Below, piece by piece: positions 52,935 to 64,000 of a DNA stretch of 64,000 nt. The stretch is from Atopobium sp. BS2 (GTDB lineage Bacteria; Actinomycetota; Coriobacteriia; Coriobacteriales; Atopobiaceae): assembly GCF_000565075.1 (NCBI RefSeq), contig NZ_JDFG01000028.1, positions 1 through 64,000 on the forward strand, read 5' to 3'. The notes under the pieces were generated by a model, which had not been told where the DNA came from, made no database searches, and saw nothing but the letters and a program-made list of their open reading frames with translations. Position numbers and translations under genes: made by a program. How positions within the stretch are numbered: the stretch's first letter is position 1; each line of letters starts with the position of its first letter.

Positions 52935-52959
52935 AGCCAGGCATTGCCTGGCTTTTTTC
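52935..52959 (+). terminator. Terminator of tRNA-Thr(TGT)
   Basis: AGCCAGGC pairs with GCCTGGCT over a 3-nt loop, then TTTTTC. Confidence 0.9.
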
Positions 52960-53029
52960 GTGCGAATTTTGGGCATTCGCGACGTATCGCGTATGGCTTT
53001 TATAGATAACCGTAAAAGCCCGTATGCGT

Positions 53030-53192
53030 CTGGCCAGAAACTCGCTTGAAGTTGTGGCAAGAAACCCGCTTGGAGTTGTGACGAGAAAATCGGTGGAGTT
53101 GCGGCAACAAACCCGCTTGAAGTTGTGGCCAGAAAACTGCATGGAATCGTGGCGAGAAAATCGCTTGGAATTGTGGAAAAAATTTGATAAGA
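53030..53192 (+). repeat. Six tandem 24-bp repeats plus a partial unit
   Basis: Units start at 53030, 53054, 53078 (23 bp), 53101, 53125 and 53149, each resembling GTGGCGAGAAAATCGCTTGG; a truncated seventh begins at 53173. The units are variants of the over-represented GGCGAGAAA word. The array ends ~25 nt before the promoter of the tRNA-tuf operon. Not CRISPR: there are no spacers. Confidence 0.88.
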
Positions 53193-53215
53193 TACGCCCG
53201 GTTGGGTGGATTACG

Positions 53216-53244
53216 TTGACAAGATTTTTATTCAATCGTAATAT
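53216..53244 (+). promoter_or_regulatory. Strong sigma-70 promoter of the tRNA-tuf operon
   Basis: TTGACA at 53216-53221, 17-bp spacer, TAATAT at 53239-53244. Near-perfect consensus, as expected for stable RNA and tuf. Confidence 0.9.
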
Positions 53245-53350
53245 TTTCCCGCTTACGAGGTAATACAGAAGTTCAATAAGACTTTCTGCGTACGTTAAAC
53301 CACAAGGTACAGCGTATTAATTACTTCAAGAGTGCTTGAAAACGGCATTT

Positions 53351-53434
53351 GGGGATATGGCACAGCGGCAACTGCGGCGGACTGTAAATCCGCTCTCTCT
53401 GAGTTCCTTGGTTCGAGTCCAAGTATCCCCACCA
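53351..53434 (+). tRNA. tRNA-Tyr (anticodon GTA)
   Basis: Type II tRNA with a long variable arm (CTCTCTCTGAGTTC). Acceptor GGGGATA/TATCCCC, anticodon loop with GTA, encoded CCA. Confidence 0.95.
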
Positions 53435-53435
53435 C

Positions 53436-53511
53436 GCCCGTGTAGCTCAGTAGGTAGAGCACTTCGTTGGTAACGAAGAGGTCACCGGTTCAAATCCGGT
53501 CGCGGGCTCCA
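53436..53511 (+). tRNA. tRNA-Thr (anticodon GGT)
   Basis: Acceptor GCCCGTG/CGCGGGC, anticodon stem CTTCG with loop TTGGTAA, T-arm GGTTCAAATCC, encoded CCA. One nt after tRNA-Tyr. Confidence 0.96.
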
Positions 53512-53530
53512 TGTTTCAAGCGGCATTTAT

Positions 53531-53607
53531 GCCGGCGTAGCTCAGCTGGTTAGAGCACACGGCTCATACCCGTGACGTCACTGGTTCGAATCCAGTCGCC
53601 GGTACCA
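53531..53607 (+). tRNA. Elongator tRNA-Met (anticodon CAT)
   Basis: Acceptor GCCGGCG/CGCCGGT with paired end, so not an initiator; anticodon stem CACGG, loop CTCATAC; encoded CCA. Confidence 0.93.
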
Positions 53608-53615
53608 GACTCTTT

Positions 53616-53646
53616 ACGGCGTACATGTCCTAGACATTTGCGCCGT
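53616..53646 (+). promoter_or_regulatory. Symmetric hairpin between tRNA-Met and tuf
   Basis: ACGGCG/CGCCGT and ATGTC/GACAT pair around an internal loop and a 3-nt apex. There is no T-run; it may be an RNA processing site separating tRNAs from tuf mRNA. Confidence 0.55.
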
Positions 53647-53713
53647 TGAGTATAAACAGACGTTTTTTCACCACGGTCTAGCCCGAGGGTTAGTTCCAGA
53701 AGGAGGATTGGCA

Positions 53714-54919
53714 ATGGCCAAGGAAAAGTTTGACCGCACAAAGCCACACGTAAACATCGGTACCATTGGTCACGTCGACCACGGTAAGACTACCCTTACC
53801 GCAGCAATCACCAAGGTTCTCTCTGAGACCGAGGGCTGCAAGGCAGACTATACCGCCTTCGAGAACATCGATAAGGCTCCAGAGGAGCGTCAGCGTGGTA
53901 TTACCATTTCCGTTGCTCACGTTGAGTACGAGACTTGGGAGCGCCATTACGCTCACGTCGACTGCCCTGGCCACGCAGACTACATCAAGAACATGATTTC
54001 TGGTGCAGCTCAGATGGACGGCGCAATCCTCGTTATTGCTGCAACCGATGGTCCTATGGCTCAGACTCGTGAGCACATCCTTCTTGCACGTCAGGTCGGC
54101 GTTCCTTACATCGTCGTCTTCCTGAACAAGTGCGACATGGTCGACGATGACGAGCTCATCGACCTCGTCGAGATGGAGACCCGTGACCTTCTCTCCGAGT
54201 ACGACTTCCCAGGCGATGACCTTCCAATCATCCGTGGTTCCGCTCTCGGCGCTCTTAACGGCGAGGAGAAGTGGGTTGAGTCCATCCGTGAGCTCATGCA
54301 CACTGTTGACTCCTACATCCCAACACCAGCTCGTGACAACGAGAAGCCATTCCTGATGGCAATCGAGGACGTCATGACTATTTCTGGTCGTGGTACCGTT
54401 GCTACCGGCCGTGTTGAGCGTGGTGAGCTCAAGCTCAACGATCCAGTCGAGATCGTTGGTATTAAGCCAACTCAGAACTCTGTTGCTACCGGCATTGAGA
54501 TGTTCCGTAAGACCATGGACTTCTGCGAGGCTGGCGACAACGTTGGTATTCTTCTTCGCGGTGTTAAGCGCGAGGACATCGAGCGCGGTCAGGTTCTCTG
54601 CAAGCCTGGTACCGTTACTCCACACAAGAAGTTCACCGGTGAGGTTTACGTTCTTACTAAGGAAGAGGGCGGCCGTCACACCCCATTCTTCTCTGGTTAC
54701 CGTCCACAGTTCTACTTCCGTACAACTGACGTAACCGGCGACATCTACGAGCTCACCGATGCAAACGGTGGCAAGGTAGAGATGGCTATGCCTGGCGACC
54801 ACATCACCGTTGGTTGCGAGCTCATTCACCCAATCGCTCTTGAGCAGGGTCTGAAGTTCGCTATCCGCGAGGGTGGCCACACCGTCGGCGATGGCCGTGT
54901 TTCCACCGTCATCGAGTAA
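53714..54919 (+). CDS. tuf: Elongation factor Tu
   Basis: 401 residues. G1 [10 protein letters not shown]2 RGITIS, G3 DCPGHADY, G4 NKCDMVDD, G5 GSALGAL; C-terminal barrels end in GRVSTVIE. GTPase delivering aminoacyl-tRNA to the ribosome. AAGGAGG lies before ATG 53714. Extreme codon bias. Downstream of three tRNAs, an arrangement seen in tufB of E. coli. Confidence 0.97.
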   Translation: MAKEKFDRTKPHVNIGTIGHVDHGKTTLTAAITKVLSETEGCKADYTAFENIDKAPEERQRGITISVAHVEYETWERHYAHVDCPGHADYIKNMISGAAQMDGAILVIAATDGPMAQTREHILLARQVGVPYIVVFLNKCDMVDDDELIDLVEMETRDLLSEYDFPGDDLPIIRGSALGALNGEEKWVESIRELMHTVDSYIPTPARDNEKPFLMAIEDVMTISGRGTVATGRVERGELKLNDPVEIVGIKPTQNSVATGIEMFRKTMDFCEAGDNVGILLRGVKREDIERGQVLCKPGTVTPHKKFTGEVYVLTKEEGGRHTPFFSGYRPQFYFRTTDVTGDIYELTDANGGKVEMAMPGDHITVGCELIHPIALEQGLKFAIREGGHTVGDGRVSTVIE

Positions 54920-54942
54920 CTTCTTTTAAAGTTGCTAACTTG

Positions 54943-54973
54943 CCCGGCGTGCTTTTTGCGCGCCGGGTTTTTT
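54943..54973 (+). terminator. Terminator of tuf
   Basis: CCCGGCG/CGCCGGG stem followed by TTTTTT. Confidence 0.93.
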
Positions 54974-55018
54974 GTCGAGAAAAAATATGTGAACGCCTAG
55001 AGTAATTAGAGAAAAGTA

Positions 55019-55048
55019 TTGACATCTCTGGGTAGTGGGTGCTAACCT
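55019..55048 (+). promoter_or_regulatory. Promoter of rpmG-secE-nusG
   Basis: TTGACA at 55019-55024, 18-bp spacer, TAACCT at 55043-55048; the first gene is 55 nt further. Confidence 0.75.
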
Positions 55049-55103
55049 AAGCAACCGCGTCACATTTCGAGAATACATCTCGTGACCGTGTTCAGGAGGA
55101 TCA

Positions 55104-55253
55104 ATGCGTACACTCGTTACTCTCGCCTGCACTGAGTGCAAGCGTCGTAATTACACTACGGACAAGAATAAGTCCAACAACCCAGATCGTATGGAGTTGA
55201 AGAAGTACTGCCCATGGTGCCACAAGCACACGGTACATCGCGAGACCCGCTAG
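55104..55253 (+). CDS. rpmG: 50S ribosomal protein L33
   Basis: 49 residues: [20 protein letters not shown] at the N terminus and [16 protein letters not shown] at the end. The four cysteines (CXXC twice) form a zinc ribbon, the C+ type of L33. AGGAGG precedes the ATG. First gene of the rpmG-tRNA-Trp-secE-nusG unit, the order found in most Gram-positives. Confidence 0.97.
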   Translation: MRTLVTLACTECKRRNYTTDKNKSNNPDRMELKKYCPWCHKHTVHRETR

Positions 55254-55271
55254 GCTAGGTGGGTTCGTTCT

Positions 55272-55347
55272 AGGCCAGTAGCTCCAATGGTAGAGCGGCG
55301 GTCTCCAAAACCGTTTGTTGAGGGTTCGAGTCCTTCCTGGCCTGCCA
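55272..55347 (+). tRNA. tRNA-Trp (anticodon CCA)
   Basis: Acceptor AGGCCAG/CTGGCCT, D-arm AGCTCCAATGGTAGAGC, anticodon loop CTCCAAA, encoded CCA. Between rpmG and secE, its conserved location. Confidence 0.96.
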
Positions 55348-55418
55348 GATAACTTCACCGGCCTTCCCATAAGGGTTGGCCGGTTTGTATGTAGGTATAA
55401 CATCCAAGGGAGCGTAGG

Positions 55419-55781
55419 ATGGCAAATAAGGAGCGCAATAAGAGGAGCGCACGTAAGGCTCGCGCAGAAGAGCGCGCCCAGCGTGAGGCCCTTCAGACTG
55501 AAGCTACTCCTGAAGCTTCTGCTAAGGCCACTAAGGTCGAGGCAAAGAAGCAGGAGAAGTCCATTCAGCGTAACGCTAACCCTGGCTTCTTTGGCCGCCT
55601 GGGTGCTTATTTTGCAGGCGTTCGTACAGAAATGCACCGCGTTGTGTGGCCTTCAAGCTCTGAGCTTGCTGGTTTCTCTGTAGCCGTAATTGCAACAATC
55701 ATTTTCTTTGGCTTGGTAACTTGGCTGGTTGATACTGGCATTGTTGCTGGTCTCGTCGCCTTTACTGGACTGAGGGGATAA
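55419..55781 (+). CDS. secE: Preprotein translocase subunit SecE
   Basis: 120 residues; longer than the minimal form because of a ~60-residue charged N-terminal extension (RKARAEERAQREAL). The conserved part is FFGRLGAYFAGVRTEMHRVVWPSSSEL followed by one membrane helix (VIATIIFFGLVTWLVDT). Clamps SecY. Confidence 0.95.
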   Translation: MANKERNKRSARKARAEERAQREALQTEATPEASAKATKVEAKKQEKSIQRNANPGFFGRLGAYFAGVRTEMHRVVWPSSSELAGFSVAVIATIIFFGLVTWLVDTGIVAGLVAFTGLRG

Positions 55782-55784
55782 TCA

Positions 55785-56330
55785 ATGGCTAAGCGCTGGT
55801 ATGTAGTTCACACCTATTCAGGTTATGAGAACAAGGTAAAGACAGACCTTGAGCACCGTATTGAGACCTATGGCCTTGAGCGTGCTGTTGTTGATATTCA
55901 GATTCCTACCGAGGAAGTCACTGAGGTCAAGGACGGCGGTAAGCGCGAGACCAAAGAGTCCAAGGTTTTCCCAGGTTATGTTCTTGTTCGCATGGAGCTG
56001 GATGACAATACCTGGGCTGTTGTTCGTAACACCCCAGGCGTAACTGGTTTTGTTGGCATTGACGGCAAGCCAGTTCCTCTGCGTCGCGATGAGTTCGATA
56101 AGATCATGCGTCGTGGCGGCATGAAGACGGGTAGCCCTGTACCTAAGCGTACAGCAACCAATATTGAGGTCGGTCAGGCAATTCACGTTCTTTCTGGTCC
56201 TCTCGCTGACTTCGACGGTACTGTCTCTGAGGTCAACGCAGAGTCCGGCAAGATCAAGGTAATGCTCACTATCTTTGGTCGCGAGACTCCGGTTGAGCTC
56301 ACCATGGATCAGATTTCCCTGATAGACTAG
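55785..56330 (+). CDS. nusG: Transcription termination/antitermination factor NusG
   Basis: 181 residues. NGN domain begins RWYVVHTYSGYENKVKTDLEHRI and holds FPGYVLVRMELDDNTW; the KOW domain is VLSGPLADFDGTVSEVNAE. Three nt after secE. Couples transcription with translation or Rho. Confidence 0.97.
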   Translation: MAKRWYVVHTYSGYENKVKTDLEHRIETYGLERAVVDIQIPTEEVTEVKDGGKRETKESKVFPGYVLVRMELDDNTWAVVRNTPGVTGFVGIDGKPVPLRRDEFDKIMRRGGMKTGSPVPKRTATNIEVGQAIHVLSGPLADFDGTVSEVNAESGKIKVMLTIFGRETPVELTMDQISLID

Positions 56331-56426
56331 TAACTAACGGCTTATCCCGCACTTCTCGTCCCTTGTGGATTGCTTCTCGGGAGTGCGCGAGAATAGACTC
56401 ACAAGAATTCAAACAGGAGGCTTAAC

Positions 56427-56855
56427 ATGCCCGCAAAGAAGGTTGTTAACTTTATTAAGCTGCAGATTCCTGCAGGCCAGGCAAACCCAGCTCCTCCAGT
56501 AGGACCAGCTCTGGGTGCTGCACAGGTCAACATTATGCAGTTCTGCCAGGCATTCAACGCTGCAACTCAGGACAAGGCTGGCGACATCATCCCAGTCGAG
56601 ATTTCTGTTTACGAGGATCGCTCCTTTGACTTCGTAACCAAGACTCCTCCAGCAGCTCAGCTCATCAAGAAGGAGCTTCACCTCAAGGGTGGTTCCGGTG
56701 TTCCTCAGCGCGATAAGGTTGGCCAGCTCTCCCAGGAGCAGCTCACCAAGATTGCTGAGATCAAGATGCCTGACCTCAACGCAAACGACATTGAGGCTGC
56801 AAAGAAGATCGTCGCTGGTACCGCTCGTTCCATGGGTGTAACCATCGCCGAGTAG
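56427..56855 (+). CDS. rplK: 50S ribosomal protein L11
   Basis: 142 residues. [34 protein letters not shown] is the universal L11 start; the C-terminal rRNA-binding part ends [16 protein letters not shown] before the ATG. Part of the GTPase-associated centre. Confidence 0.98.
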   Translation: MPAKKVVNFIKLQIPAGQANPAPPVGPALGAAQVNIMQFCQAFNAATQDKAGDIIPVEISVYEDRSFDFVTKTPPAAQLIKKELHLKGGSGVPQRDKVGQLSQEQLTKIAEIKMPDLNANDIEAAKKIVAGTARSMGVTIAE

Positions 56856-56864
56856 TGTTTACTC

Positions 56865-56897
56865 CCGTCAGCCATTAGTGTGGCTGACGGTTGTTTT
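56865..56897 (+). terminator. Hairpin between rplK and rplA
   Basis: CCGTCAGCC pairs with GGCTGACGG, then TTGTTTTTG. It may be a partial terminator that tunes rplA. Confidence 0.8.
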
Positions 56898-56954
56898 TGT
56901 CAGAGCATCCGACGTTAGTGCACATAGTTGGGTTTCTCGCCAAGAGGGCGCAGC

Positions 56955-57007
56955 TGCGGACGGAAGATGCAGGAGTGGGAGGGCAGACGCCCGCTAACCA
57001 CAGGAGG
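56955..57007 (+). ncRNA. Candidate L1-binding leader of rplA
   Basis: GTGGGAGGGC (from ~56976) and GCCCGCTAACCAC (to ~57001) face each other just before the rplA ribosome site, like the conserved L1-binding site of 23S rRNA and of L1 operon leaders. It would let excess L1 repress its own translation. Confidence 0.6.
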
Positions 57008-57013
57008 TACATA

Positions 57014-57721
57014 ATGCCTAAGCACGGAAAGAACTACAAGAATGCAGTTGCCAAGGTAGACGGTGCAAACCTCTACAGCCCAAAAGAGGCAGTAACCCTG
57101 TCTAAGGAGCTTGCAACTGCTAAGTTTGACGAGACCATTGAGGTAGCAATTCGCCTTGGTGTCGATACTCGTAAGGCTGACCAGAACGTTCGCGGTTCTA
57201 TCTCTCTGCCTCACGGCACTGGTAAGTCCGTTCGCGTTGCAGTCTTCGCAGAGGGCGAGAAGGCCCGCGAGGCTGAGGCAGCTGGCGCTGACATCGTCGG
57301 TGGCGACGAGCTCATCGCAGAGGTCGAGAAGGGCATGCTTGACTTTGACGCAGCAATCGCAACCCCTCAGATGATGGGTAAGGTTGGTCGTCTTGGTCGC
57401 GTTCTTGGTCCTCGTGGCCTTATGCCTAACCCTAAGCTTGGCACCGTTACCATGGATGTTGCAAAGATGGTTAACGAGCTCAAGGCTGGTCGTGTTGAGT
57501 ATCGTGCAGACCGTTTTGGTATCTGCCACGTTGCAATCGGCAAGGCTTCTTTTGAGGTCCAGCAGCTTGTTGAGAACTATGGCGCACTGATCTCCGAGAT
57601 CATCCGCGTCAAGCCATCCAGCGCTAAGGGTAAGTACGTCAAGACCGTTGCTGTTTCCTCTACTATGGGCCCTGGCATCAAGGTTGATCCAACCAAGGTT
57701 CGTAACCTCATGGAGGACTAA
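57014..57721 (+). CDS. rplA: 50S ribosomal protein L1
   Basis: 235 residues. [11 protein letters not shown] start; [22 protein letters not shown] is the L1 signature. CAGGAGG before ATG 57014; a longer in-frame start reaches back into the leader and is rejected. Forms the L1 stalk. Confidence 0.97.
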   Translation: MPKHGKNYKNAVAKVDGANLYSPKEAVTLSKELATAKFDETIEVAIRLGVDTRKADQNVRGSISLPHGTGKSVRVAVFAEGEKAREAEAAGADIVGGDELIAEVEKGMLDFDAAIATPQMMGKVGRLGRVLGPRGLMPNPKLGTVTMDVAKMVNELKAGRVEYRADRFGICHVAIGKASFEVQQLVENYGALISEIIRVKPSSAKGKYVKTVAVSSTMGPGIKVDPTKVRNLMED

Positions 57722-57752
57722 GCTAATCGCTTAGAAGTACCTAGCACGTTTA

Positions 57753-57785
57753 ATCCGGTATCTGCTTGCAGGTACCGGATTTTTC
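57753..57785 (+). terminator. Terminator after rplA
   Basis: ATCCGGTA pairs with TACCGGAT over a 12-nt loop, then TTTTC. Confidence 0.88.
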
Positions 57786-57959
57786 TTGAAGCGTGCACGC
57801 GGCTGATGTGTGTGGCTGAGTTGTGCGTAGCTGCTTAGCCGCCCTTCTCGTCAAATTTTTGTGAAGAGAAAGAAATTGCGCGCTCAACCTTGACTTGGAT
57901 AGTTTTTTGCTGCACAATATCCAACGCAAGACAGACGTCTTGTAGTTGCACGTTCGCTG

Positions 57960-58072
57960 CCAAAGACAGCCGGCGCCTTGAATCCAAGGCTTAATGGGAA
58001 TTCCCGCCTGCCGAGGTGGTCTTGAGATTAGTACATCCAGACCCCGCTTTGGTTGCCAAAGTGGGGTCTTTT
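57960..58072 (+). ncRNA. L10(L12)4-type ribosomal leader with attenuator
   Basis: CGCCTTGAATCCAAGGCTTA followed by GGGAATTCCCGCCTGCCGAG resembles the conserved L10-leader kink-turn region. A strong terminator hairpin follows: GACCCCGCTTTGG (58040-58052) with its complement at 58056-58068 and TTTT. L10-L12 complex binding would control read-through into rplJ-rplL. Confidence 0.75.
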
Positions 58073-58132
58073 CATGTGAGGGCCGCACCTGTTGGCGCTC
58101 GTGCCCGAGACATGATAAAGGAGGTGTACTAC

Positions 58133-58654
58133 ATGCCAGCTCAGTCTAAACTTGATTTGCTCGAGAAGGTTTCCGCTTCTCTCGACAACTCCAAGGGCCT
58201 GTTTGTTATCGACTATCGTGGTCTCTCCGTAAAGGAGACTCAGGAGCTTCGCCGCGCACTTACCGCAGCAGGCGCTCACATGAAGGTCTATAAGAACAAC
58301 ATCGTCAAGATTGCTCTTAAGAACGCTGGTATGCCAGAGATTGACGAGATGCTCGCCGGTACCTGCGCATACGTTTTCTATGAGAATGATCCTGTCGAGG
58401 CCGCTAAGGTCATCAAGGATCAGGCCAAGAAGCTCAAGAAAGTTGAGTTCATTGGTGGTATCGCTGATGGTCAGGCACTTACCGCTGACGAGGCAAAGGC
58501 TTACGCAGACCTTCCTTCTCGCGAGGAGCTCATTGCAAAGCTTGTCTTCGTTGTTGCAAGCCCACTTACCGGTATTGCACAGGTTTGCGCTGGTCCAGCT
58601 CGTGGACTCGCAACCGCTCTTTCTGCAGTCGCAGATCAGAAGAACGCTGCATAA
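58133..58654 (+). CDS. rplJ: 50S ribosomal protein L10
   Basis: 173 residues. LFVIDYRGLSVKETQELRRAL and VYKNNIVKIAL are L10 marks; the C-terminal helix binds L7/L12. AAAGGAGG sets ATG 58133; the long upstream frame overlaps the leader and is not coding. Confidence 0.97.
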   Translation: MPAQSKLDLLEKVSASLDNSKGLFVIDYRGLSVKETQELRRALTAAGAHMKVYKNNIVKIALKNAGMPEIDEMLAGTCAYVFYENDPVEAAKVIKDQAKKLKKVEFIGGIADGQALTADEAKAYADLPSREELIAKLVFVVASPLTGIAQVCAGPARGLATALSAVADQKNAA

Positions 58655-58744
58655 GCAACGTTTTGTTGTACCCGCGCATTGGCGCAAACCGCGTGAGAGT
58701 GTAGACGCACTTAAACGCACACATACAAGCCGGGCTTTTGCCCA

Positions 58745-58769
58745 GATGCAGCACAAAGGCTGCATCGTT
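58745..58769 (+). promoter_or_regulatory. Hairpin between rplJ and rplL
   Basis: GATGCAGC pairs with GCTGCATC over 6 nt, just before the rplL ribosome site. Probably an RNA processing or translational control structure that raises L12 over L10. Confidence 0.6.
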
Positions 58770-58786
58770 TAAAAAGGAGAATTGAC

Positions 58787-59167
58787 ATGGCTGTCACTAA
58801 AGATGAGATCATTGAGGCCCTTAAAGAGATGCCAGCACTCGAGCTTTCTGAGCTCGTTCACGAGCTTGAGGACGTCTTTGGCGTTTCCGCTGCTGCTCCT
58901 GTAGCTGTCGCTGCTGCTCCTGCAGCTGGTGGCGCTGCTGAGGAGGCAGAGGAGAAGACCAACTTTGACGTTGTTCTCGAGGGCTTCGGCGACAACAAGA
59001 TCGGCGTCATCAAGGTTGTCCGTGCTCTTACCAACCTTGGCCTCAAGGAGGCAAAGGAGGTCGTCGAGGGTGCTCCTAAGGCTGTCCTCGAGGGCGCTAA
59101 GAAGGAGGACGCTGAGGCTGCTAAGGCTCAGCTCGAGGAGGCTGGCGCTACCGTCACCCTTAAGTAA
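58787..59167 (+). CDS. rplL: 50S ribosomal protein L7/L12
   Basis: 126 residues: N-terminal dimerisation helices, Ala-rich hinge ([19 protein letters not shown]) and C-terminal domain [35 protein letters not shown] before ATG. Stalk protein recruiting translational GTPases. Confidence 0.98.
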   Translation: MAVTKDEIIEALKEMPALELSELVHELEDVFGVSAAAPVAVAAAPAAGGAAEEAEEKTNFDVVLEGFGDNKIGVIKVVRALTNLGLKEAKEVVEGAPKAVLEGAKKEDAEAAKAQLEEAGATVTLK

Positions 59168-59190
59168 GTCCATTCTACATTGCTTACTGG

Positions 59191-59221
59191 AGAGGTCAGA
59201 CTTCGGTCTGGCCTCTTTTTT
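59191..59221 (+). terminator. Terminator after rplL
   Basis: AGAGGTCAGAC pairs with GTCTGGCCTCT (one G-T) around a TTCG tetraloop, then a T-run. It separates rplJL from rpoBC, which have their own promoter. Confidence 0.93.
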
Positions 59222-59319
59222 GTTTGCCTGGCGAGAAATCCGTGCGCTCGGGGCGCATGGAGCTGAGGTGCTTTTGCAGTAGCCCGAAATGTGCATCAAG
59301 CTGGGGCGCTTTAGCTGCA

Positions 59320-59440
59320 GCCTGAAAAGTGCATCAAGTCTGAGTGATTTTGCCGGATTTTCTCGCCACGTCTGAGCGATTTGCCTGTTCTTCTCGCCTT
59401 ATCTGAGTACTTTTGCTCAGACTTGGTGTGCATTTCAGGC
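59320..59440. repeat. ~120-bp interspersed element of the second family, copy 2
   Basis: Direct units at 59320, 59352 and 59383, and an inverted unit ending CAGGC at 59440. Closely related to 52569-52688. A degenerate further unit (AGCCCGAAATGTGCATCAAG) lies at 59281. Confidence 0.82.
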
Positions 59441-59497
59441 TCATAAACCCTGCGTGATTGCTCTAGCTTCCTGCGTGACTTACCCCAGCTTTCTCGC

Positions 59498-59615
59498 GCC
59501 TGATTTCTGCAAAGAATCTGTAACTTTTGCCTAAAAATGCAAAAGAATCTGTGGATTTGCCTGATTTTGCAAAAGAATCGGTGGCTCAAATACAGATTCT
59601 TTGCACTTTTCAGGC
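59498..59615. repeat. 118-bp interspersed element, copy 3
   Basis: Units at 59498, 59529 and 59559, inverted unit ending at 59615: the same length and spacing as the copies at 19751 and 52395. Here both repeat families lie side by side, as they also do at 52.4-52.7 kb, but in the opposite order. Confidence 0.9.
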
Positions 59616-59665
59616 GCGTGCAGCAAAAGGCAGGCGCTCGCAGCGCGCACGCAGTAAAAGGTCGG

Positions 59666-59725
59666 CGCGCCTGGCGAGAAACCCGTGCGCTCGCACCCGC
59701 GCCTAGCGAGAAACCCGTGCGCTCG
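59666..59725 (+). repeat. Two 28-bp repeats around GGCGAGAAACCC
   Basis: Copies at 59666-59693 and 59698-59725 differ at one base. The central part is CCTGGCGAGAAACCCGTGCG. Related copies are at 59223-59250 and 19875-19902. Confidence 0.85.
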
Positions 59726-59926
59726 GAGCGCCATGCGAAGCGATGTGGCGGGGGAGCGCCGCTCACCGAAAGCGATTTCTGTCTCCGTGGACCTTCTTCA
59801 CAAAATCTTCATAACTAGAAAAGACGAGTTAGTCAAGGATTTACCTGCAACATAACGTTTGTGCAGTTGAAAAACATAAACGCGATAATATAGTCAAAAC
59901 GTCTTAAAAAATCAAGTGTTTTTCTG

Positions 59927-59955
59927 TTGACGCGCATTAAAATCTTGACTAAATT
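59927..59955 (+). promoter_or_regulatory. Promoter of rpoBC
   Basis: TTGACG at 59927-59932, 17-bp spacer, TAAATT at 59950-59955; rpoB starts ~50 nt on. A second possible promoter lies ~55 nt upstream (TTGAAA ... TATAGT). Confidence 0.75.
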
Positions 59956-60006
59956 ACTAGGTTGCGACAATTGCCACCTTCCACCCTTTTGAAGGAGGAC
60001 AACCTG

Positions 60007-64000
<3,994 letters not shown>

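Noticed and set aside
53030-53192. Possible CRISPR array
   Set aside because: The repeats are directly adjacent with no spacers, and no cas genes are in the window.
57960-58132. N-terminal extension of L10 starting at GTG 58016
   Set aside because: The region is the L10 leader and attenuator RNA; the real start has AAAGGAGG right before ATG 58133.

Overview
The window looks like chromosomal DNA of a low-to-mid G+C member of the Coriobacteriia (Actinomycetota), most likely Atopobiaceae (Lancefieldella/Atopobium-like). This is an inference from codon style, gene content (malolactic enzyme, MurNAc salvage, TDT transporter, Trep_Strep ECF system) and the Firmicutes-like order clpC-disA-ispD-ispF-cysS-rlmB-yacP-rpmG-secE-nusG-rplKAJL-rpoBC. 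No search could be run.

Positions 1-16,000 are accessory in character and mostly richer in G+C than the rest. They hold the end of a TDT-family transporter; a GntR regulator with a large palindrome upstream plus a DUF5808-type membrane protein; an AAA+/DUF4143 ATPase preceded by 33-bp-phased repeats; an ECF sigma/anti-sigma pair whose sigma gene seems to lack a canonical start codon; a nucleoside deaminase; a broken GrpB gene; a DUF1648 membrane protein; and a co-directional run of a Trep_Strep ECF S component, EcfT, a fused double EcfA, an AraC regulator and two half-size ABC transporters, which together look like a substrate-specific uptake locus.

Positions 16,000-39,400 are metabolic: oligoendopeptidase F, a VOC protein, free methionine-R-sulfoxide reductase with an expanded Gly/Ala/Glu loop, an FMN reductase, a full MurNAc-6P salvage cluster (AmiE-like secreted hydrolase, MurR, MurQ, MurP, MupG), two nitroreductases, an MgtA P-type ATPase with a 32-codon leader ORF, ribokinase plus nucleoside hydrolase, malolactic enzyme plus AEC permease, and a membrane-anchored spermidine-synthase-like protein.

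Positions 39,400-64,000 are housekeeping: tatA, greA, lysS, clpC, disA, ispD, ispF, an AT-richer ABC transporter inserted in reverse, cysS, rlmB, yacP, five tRNAs, tuf, rpmG, secE, nusG, rplK, rplA, rplJ, rplL, rpoB and the start of rpoC, with recognisable ribosomal leader RNAs, promoters and terminators.

The most unusual signal is at DNA level. A word with core GGCGAGAAA (extended TGGCGAGAAAMCC) occurs at least 17 times on both strands from 18 to 60 kb, in genes and between them, sometimes as inverted pairs in terminator-like hairpins, much like a DNA uptake sequence. Alongside it are three interspersed element families: a 118-bp element (3 copies), a related ~120-bp element (2 copies), and a 188-bp MITE-like element with terminal inverted repeats (2 copies).
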